From Zetaproteobacteria bacterium (GTDB lineage: Bacteria > Pseudomonadota > Zetaproteobacteria > Mariprofundales > Mariprofundaceae), in NCBI GenBank assembly GCA_021545665.1, contig JAJRTX010000075.1, positions 1 to 29,335 of the forward strand: 29,335 nt of DNA, given 5' to 3'. The translations under genes were made by a program, and so were the position numbers. The notes below the pieces were generated by a model that saw only the letters and a list, made by a program, of their open reading frames with translations, was not told where the DNA came from and did no database searches. Positions within the stretch are counted from its first letter, which is position 1, and each line of letters starts with the position of its first letter. Below are positions 25,124 to 29,335 of the stretch, piece after piece.

Positions 25124-25594
25124 ATGAGTGGTTTGGTGAGATTTGGCGTGTCTATAGAGGAAGAGTTGCTACAGCGGTTTGATCAGGAAATTGATAAAAA
25201 GGGTTACTCAAATCGCTCTGAAGCCATTCGTGATCTGATTCGTGAACAAATCGTGGCCGAAGAATGGGAGTCTGATAAAGAGACGGTTGGTACAATTACC
25301 ATTGTCTACGATCACCATACCCGTGATCTTTAGTCTAACCTGACCCATATTCAACATTCATTTGAGGGGGATATCAAATCGGTGTTGCATATTCATCTGG
25401 ATCACCATAATTGCCTTGAGGTTTTGGTGGTGTCAGGGCAAGGACGGTTGCTGCAACAGTTTGCTGATCAGTTGGTGAGTATTAAGGGTGTTAAGCACGG
25501 TAAGTTGACGATGACGACACTGGGGGATGCGATTCCAGGTAAAAGCTACCACCAGCATCACCATGATTCAGATCAACCCCATACTCATAAATAA
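25124..25594 (+). pseudogene. nikR: Nickel-responsive regulator NikR, interrupted by an in-frame amber codon
   Basis: NikR is a tetrameric ribbon-helix-helix repressor that shuts off nickel uptake when Ni is bound. From the ATG at 25124 ([20 protein letters not shown]) codons 1-69 encode the RHH DNA-binding domain and linker ([19 protein letters not shown], then [13 protein letters not shown]). Codon 70 is TAG (25331-25333). The same frame then continues without shift through SNLTHIQH and LHIHLDHHNCLEVLVV to a TAA at 25594. The Ni ligands are all preserved after the stop: H78, H89, H91 and C97, a +2 offset from E. coli H76/H87/H89/C95. The tail is His-rich (YHQHHHDSDQPHTHK). As it stands, it would yield a DNA-binding fragment without nickel sensing. 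A GTG at 25382 with GAGGGGG upstream could allow separate translation of the sensor part. A sequencing error is the alternative. Confidence 0.85.
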
Positions 25595-25653
25595 TGAGTT
25601 CGAGGCGGTCTAACAGTCTGCTAAAACTTATATTTCTCCGTTGATATTACTAA

Positions 25654-25680
25654 GTAGCACGAATTCTTTTATCATGCTAT
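25654..25680. promoter_or_regulatory. Candidate NikR operator, copy 1
   Basis: GTAGCAC-N13-ATGCTAT, an imperfect inverted repeat. Its reverse complement is the same arrangement (ATAGCAT-N13-GTGCTAC) that occurs in front of cbiM. It lies 12 bp before copy 2. Confidence 0.45.
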
Positions 25681-25691
25681 TTTATTGTTTC

Positions 25692-25719
25692 GTAGCACGA
25701 TAACCTCACTATGTGCTAC
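25692..25719. promoter_or_regulatory. Candidate NikR operator, copy 2 (perfect)
   Basis: GTAGCAC-N14-GTGCTAC, a perfect 28-bp inverted repeat with 7-bp arms. The overall span equals that of the E. coli NikR site (GTATGA-N16-TCATAC, 28 bp), while the half-site differs. It is placed where the promoter of the nikK-nikL genes should be. Confidence 0.6.
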
Positions 25720-25817
25720 AGATTCTTCGGATAAAGCCGATAATTGTAGTGGATATGTATTACGGAGTCATTGTGGTAATAAATGTCTTTGGCCTGGAAG
25801 AGGATTGGCATAGGACG

Positions 25818-26146
25818 TTAGGTTTAACATTAACACGCCCCTATGGGCTGTAGACCAATAATGTTTTCCAGGGCATCGTTTAGGTCAATGGTATGCCTGT
25901 TTCATACAGTCAAGTCGAGGTTGAGTATGACGCCGAAGGCAGGTTTGTTAACCCTCCTGCAGATCCCATGATTACGCAGGTGATTATGGCTGATCAGAGT
26001 AGCGTTTTTACCTATGCCATACCTAAGGCGGGGTGTTGGGGTTTTGCTGCGCTAGATGAGGACGATAAAACCATGTCGCATGCCGGCAAGGATATCCTGT
26101 TGAAATTGTTGCGGTGCTTTGGCTTAAGACCCATGATATGAAATAA
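25818..26146 (+). pseudogene. C-terminal remnant of NikK (DUF4198-type nickel uptake accessory protein)
   Basis: NikK-type proteins are exported accessory proteins of ECF nickel transporters. Only the last third is left here. In one frame are LTLTRPYGL, a TAG (25851-25853), TNNVFQGIV, a second TAG (25881-25883), then VNGMPVSYSQVEVEYD, ITQVIMADQSSVFTYAIPKA and GCWGFAAL. These blocks match the family pattern NPYGL..GDVFQG.VLVNGKPVPY..VEVEY ... FTYAMPRAGWWGFAAL. Near 26096 one base is missing. Shifting frame there restores PVEIVAVLWLKTHDMK and a TAA at 26146, the normal family ending. Without the shift, an 82-aa ORF (25893-26141) ends in unrelated residues. The N-terminal ~150 codons and signal peptide are absent, so the gene is inactive. 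Confidence 0.78.
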
Positions 26147-26185
26147 AATTCGCGTAGTGAGTGCTTTTTACCTAGAGAGTGTTTA

Positions 26186-26818
26186 ATGATCAGTTCTAAT
26201 ATAAAGAGAAGTTTTGTTTCAATTTTGTTTGTATTTGGTTTCTTTGCGGCATCTCAAGCCTATGCCCATAAAGTAAATTTGTTTGCCTATGTGGAGGCAG
26301 ATAACATTTATGTTGAAGGCTATTTTGTCGATGGTAAAGCAGCACAAAATAGTAAAGTTCAGGTGTTAGGGCCAAACGGCGATTTGTTGCTGGAGGGTAC
26401 CACCGATAATCAGGGGCAGTTACGTTTTCCTGTGCCGCAGCACACTGATCTTAAGATTATTGTAAACGCTGGTATGGGGCATCAAGCTGATTTTCTACTT
26501 TTAGCATCGGATATGAACGATGTTGAGCCTGTTAAAGCTGCACCGCTTAAATCTGACGCTGCTGAGGCAATCGTGTCTCAGTCATCCAGTCAGCCAGTCA
26601 TGTCCAGTGCTATCAACCCCTCTGATCTCGATGCCGTGGTGCGTAAGGCGGTTAACGAAGCTATTAAGCCGTTGGTACGTGAGCTATCGGCTGCACAGCA
26701 AAAGGCATCACTGTCCGGAATTGTTGGTGGTGTCGGTTACATCATTGGCTTTCTAGGGTTGTTTGCCTTTTTTAAGGCACGTCAAATAGCGACAGTTAAG
26801 TCTGATTTGGATAAGTAA
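26186..26818 (+). CDS. NikL-like periplasmic/membrane component of the nickel ECF transporter
   Basis: The 210-aa product has a signal peptide (residues about 1-27, cleavage after SQAYA), and the mature N-terminus begins HKVNLFAYVEADNIYVEGYF. A small beta-sandwich with carboxypeptidase-regulatory-like repeats follows (VQVLGPNGDLLLEGTTDNQG, then LRFPVPQHTDLKIIVNAGMG). Next comes a Pro/Ser/Ala linker, a helical stretch (DLDAVVRKAVNEAIKPLVRE) and a C-terminal transmembrane helix (GGVGYIIGFLGLFAFFKAR) with a short basic tail. This is the NikL/CbiL-type layout found next to NikM in nickel systems. It lies between the nikK remnant and cbiM. The exact role is undefined, and substrate delivery or stabilisation is assumed. 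The mature N-terminal histidine may bind metal. Confidence 0.78.
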   Translation: MISSNIKRSFVSILFVFGFFAASQAYAHKVNLFAYVEADNIYVEGYFVDGKAAQNSKVQVLGPNGDLLLEGTTDNQGQLRFPVPQHTDLKIIVNAGMGHQADFLLLASDMNDVEPVKAAPLKSDAAEAIVSQSSSQPVMSSAINPSDLDAVVRKAVNEAIKPLVRELSAAQQKASLSGIVGGVGYIIGFLGLFAFFKARQIATVKSDLDK

Positions 26819-26832
26819 GGCGTGGCCGCTTG

Positions 26833-26859
26833 ATAGCATCATTTTAACTAACGTGCTAC
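26833..26859. promoter_or_regulatory. Candidate NikR operator, copy 3, upstream of cbiM
   Basis: ATAGCAT-N13-GTGCTAC, the exact reverse-complement arrangement of copy 1. It lies in the 72-bp gap between the NikL-like gene and cbiM and ends 31 bp before the cbiM ATG, so it could control a promoter for cbiM-cbiQ-cbiO. Confidence 0.5.
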
Positions 26860-26890
26860 GCTCGCCCAAGAATTAATGGAGTAGTTTTTT

Positions 26891-27511
26891 ATGCATATCG
26901 CCGATGGAATCGTCTCCGGCCCGGTTATTGCTGCTGGCTTTGGGGTGACCGCAGTATTGGCTGTCGCCACGATGCGTAATGTTGACCTCGAAGAGATTCC
27001 CAAAATATCTGTGGTGACAGCAGTATTCTTTGTTGCAAATTTTATTCATATCCCCTTGGTTGTCGCCAGTATCCATTTGATACTGAATGGCTTGGCAGGG
27101 GTGATTTTAGGCAAACGCGCCTTCATGGCAATTATGCTGGGGGTTGTGCTGCAAGCATTTTTTGGCTTTGGCGGTGTCTCGGTGATTGGGGTAAATAGCG
27201 TCATGCTCGGTGGTGGTGCCTTACTTGCCTATGGTGTTTGGCAGTGCCGGAATTTCGTCTCCATACCTAATAAAGAGGTTGTATTCGGTGCGCTTGCAGG
27301 GGCAATGGGGATTTTCTTTTCTGGTTGTATCCTGGCGCTTGCCCTAGCAACGACCGGTGATGCCTTTATGACGACAGCCAAGTTGGTATTGGGCTGGCAC
27401 GTTGTGTTAATGGTGCTTGAGGGTGCAGTCACAGGTGCTTGTGTTGCCTTTTTATTAAAAACAAAACCAGATCTATTATCGGGTCAGCGTACCAATAAAG
27501 CGGGAAAATAG
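26891..27511 (+). CDS. cbiM: Nickel/cobalt ECF transporter substrate-binding permease CbiM/NikM
   Basis: This is the substrate-specific S component of a group I ECF transporter in the inner membrane. The 206-aa product begins MHIADGIVSGPV, in which the free N-terminus and His2 form part of the Ni/Co site in this family. Further conserved pieces are NFIHIPLVVASIHLILNG and GLAGVILGKRA (about residues 55-80), ALFFGFGG-like QAFFGFGGVSVIGVN (about 95-110) and the C-terminal helices. It has about six to seven membrane segments. Nickel rather than cobalt is inferred from the NikR, NikK and NikL neighbours. It is followed 2 bp later by cbiQ. Confidence 0.93.
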   Translation: MHIADGIVSGPVIAAGFGVTAVLAVATMRNVDLEEIPKISVVTAVFFVANFIHIPLVVASIHLILNGLAGVILGKRAFMAIMLGVVLQAFFGFGGVSVIGVNSVMLGGGALLAYGVWQCRNFVSIPNKEVVFGALAGAMGIFFSGCILALALATTGDAFMTTAKLVLGWHVVLMVLEGAVTGACVAFLLKTKPDLLSGQRTNKAGK

Positions 27512-27513
27512 CC

Positions 27514-28302
27514 GTGTCACTGGATATTGATAAGCATGCTCATGTTGAATCATCGATTCAACGTTGGGATCCGCGTTTTAAAATTGCTTCGATGCTATTG
27601 CTGATTCTCTGTTTGGCACTGATTAAAAGTATTCCTCTGATATTGTTTGGCTTGTTTTTATCTATTGGCCTATTGCTGATTTCCAGAATCCCTCTGGACT
27701 TTATTTTTCAGGGGCTGAAGGTCGTGGTTATCTTCCTGTTACCCTTTTTTATCATATTGCCGCTTACTTATCCGGGAGAAATCGAGGCTCATTTTCTAGG
27801 GGTAACATTTGCAATGGAAGGTATGAGGCTTGCCACATTAATTGTGATCAAGGCGATAGCCATTGTCCTGACCGCCTATGTTGTTTTTGGTTCGCGCCGT
27901 TTTGATGTCAGTATGATTGCCTTGCAGCATTTGAAATGCCCGCCATTAGTGGTTCAGATGCTGTTGTTTACTTACCGTTTTATCTTTTTATTTCTGGCAG
28001 AGATGCGACGCATGGATACGGCTATGAAGGCGCGGGGTTTTATCAAAAAACCTGATATCTATACAGTGAAGGTTCTGGGTGGGTTTGTTGGCACTTTGTT
28101 GATTCGCAGTTTTGAACGCACAGAGCGAATTTATAAAGCGATGTTGTCCAAAGGCTATCAAGGTGAGTTGCACACGTTGGTTGAATTTAAGGCTGACACC
28201 AAGGACTTCGTGAAGGCTGGAGTGGTGGTGTTGTTAGCCATTGCAATTTTTAGTGTGGATATGATGACGGTATTTCCACATGCCGAGCAAGCCTGGTTTT
28301 AA
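27514..28302 (+). CDS. cbiQ: ECF transporter transmembrane component CbiQ/NikQ
   Basis: This is the EcfT-type coupling subunit that links the substrate-binding permease to the ATPase. The 262-aa product starts at a GTG (27514), 2 bp after the cbiM stop. A soluble N-terminus with SIQRWDPRFKI (D-P-R-x-K is the family's opening motif) is followed by four to five membrane helices. The cytoplasmic coupling motifs are RMDTAMKARGF and RTERIYKAMLSKGYQG, both of the A-R-G / S-K-G type that contacts the ATPase. A final helix (VVVLLAIAIFSVDMM) precedes the C-terminus. Nickel specificity is inferred from the locus. Confidence 0.93.
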   Translation: MSLDIDKHAHVESSIQRWDPRFKIASMLLLILCLALIKSIPLILFGLFLSIGLLLISRIPLDFIFQGLKVVVIFLLPFFIILPLTYPGEIEAHFLGVTFAMEGMRLATLIVIKAIAIVLTAYVVFGSRRFDVSMIALQHLKCPPLVVQMLLFTYRFIFLFLAEMRRMDTAMKARGFIKKPDIYTVKVLGGFVGTLLIRSFERTERIYKAMLSKGYQGELHTLVEFKADTKDFVKAGVVVLLAIAIFSVDMMTVFPHAEQAWF

Positions 28303-28315
28303 GGTAGAGATAAAA

Positions 28316-29335
<1,020 letters not shown>

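Noticed and set aside
25331..25883. Genome-wide reassignment of TAG to an amino acid
   Set aside because: Many intact genes in the window end in TAG, and the nikK remnant has additional independent lesions.
25893..26141. 82-aa hypothetical protein
   Set aside because: It is the still-open part of a decayed nikK, and its last residues result from a one-base deletion.

Overview
The window is gammaproteobacterial chromosome of moderate G+C. Signs of this are the dnaB-alr overlap, the prfB-lysS pair with a programmed +1 frameshift, an RpfE-like gene next to recJ, a complete cbb3 oxidase locus, and likely sigma-54 and sigma-28 promoters. The gene order does not fix the genus. No rRNA, tRNA, CRISPR array or complete insertion sequence was seen.

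Layout. (1) 2-2409, + strand: 5'-truncated dnaB and alr. (2) 2742-6539, + strand: cbb3 assembly genes ccoH(fixH)-ccoI-ccoS and an unrecognised membrane protein, closed by a terminator. (3) 6619-7326, - strand: a coiled-coil protein of unknown role. (4) 7506-15128, - strand, read right to left: a c5-type cytochrome, ccoNOQP, a 36-aa membrane peptide, ccoG, an unrecognised anchored protein, a SafE/UreH-like membrane protein, a stress-type membrane protein and a 44-aa membrane peptide. Strong hairpins split this run, and a TGTAT-N5-ATACA palindrome recurs upstream of two of its units. (5) 15464-20492, + strand: a small protein behind a sigma-54-type promoter, an RpfE-like gene with recJ, then a chemotaxis transducer and a CheY-like regulator behind a sigma-28-type promoter. 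(6) 20564-23421: a decayed outer-membrane protein tail, prfB and lysS. (7) 23500-24923: a long imperfect palindrome, sohB and a 37-aa membrane peptide, both genes on the - strand. (8) 25124-29335, + strand: a nickel uptake locus, nikR-(nikK remnant)-nikL-cbiM/nikM-cbiQ/nikQ-cbiO/nikO, running off the right edge inside a His-Asp repeat.

How the parts work together. Regions 2 and 4 make and mature a high-affinity terminal oxidase: CcoNOQP is the enzyme, CcoG/H/I/S serve copper delivery and assembly, and the small cytochrome is a plausible electron donor. Region 8 is an ECF-type nickel importer that appears to be losing its control. nikR carries an in-frame amber codon between its DNA-binding and nickel-binding domains. 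nikK is reduced to a C-terminal remnant with two ambers and a one-base frameshift. The membrane and ATPase genes remain open. Three copies of an RTAGCAY-N13/14-RTGCTAY inverted repeat, a candidate NikR operator, lie in front of the nikK remnant and of cbiM.

The most interesting points are the decaying nickel regulator and its operator family, the expanding hexanucleotide tract in cbiO/nikO, three membrane peptides of 36-44 aa that length-filtered gene calling would miss, and the shared palindrome in the oxidase locus.
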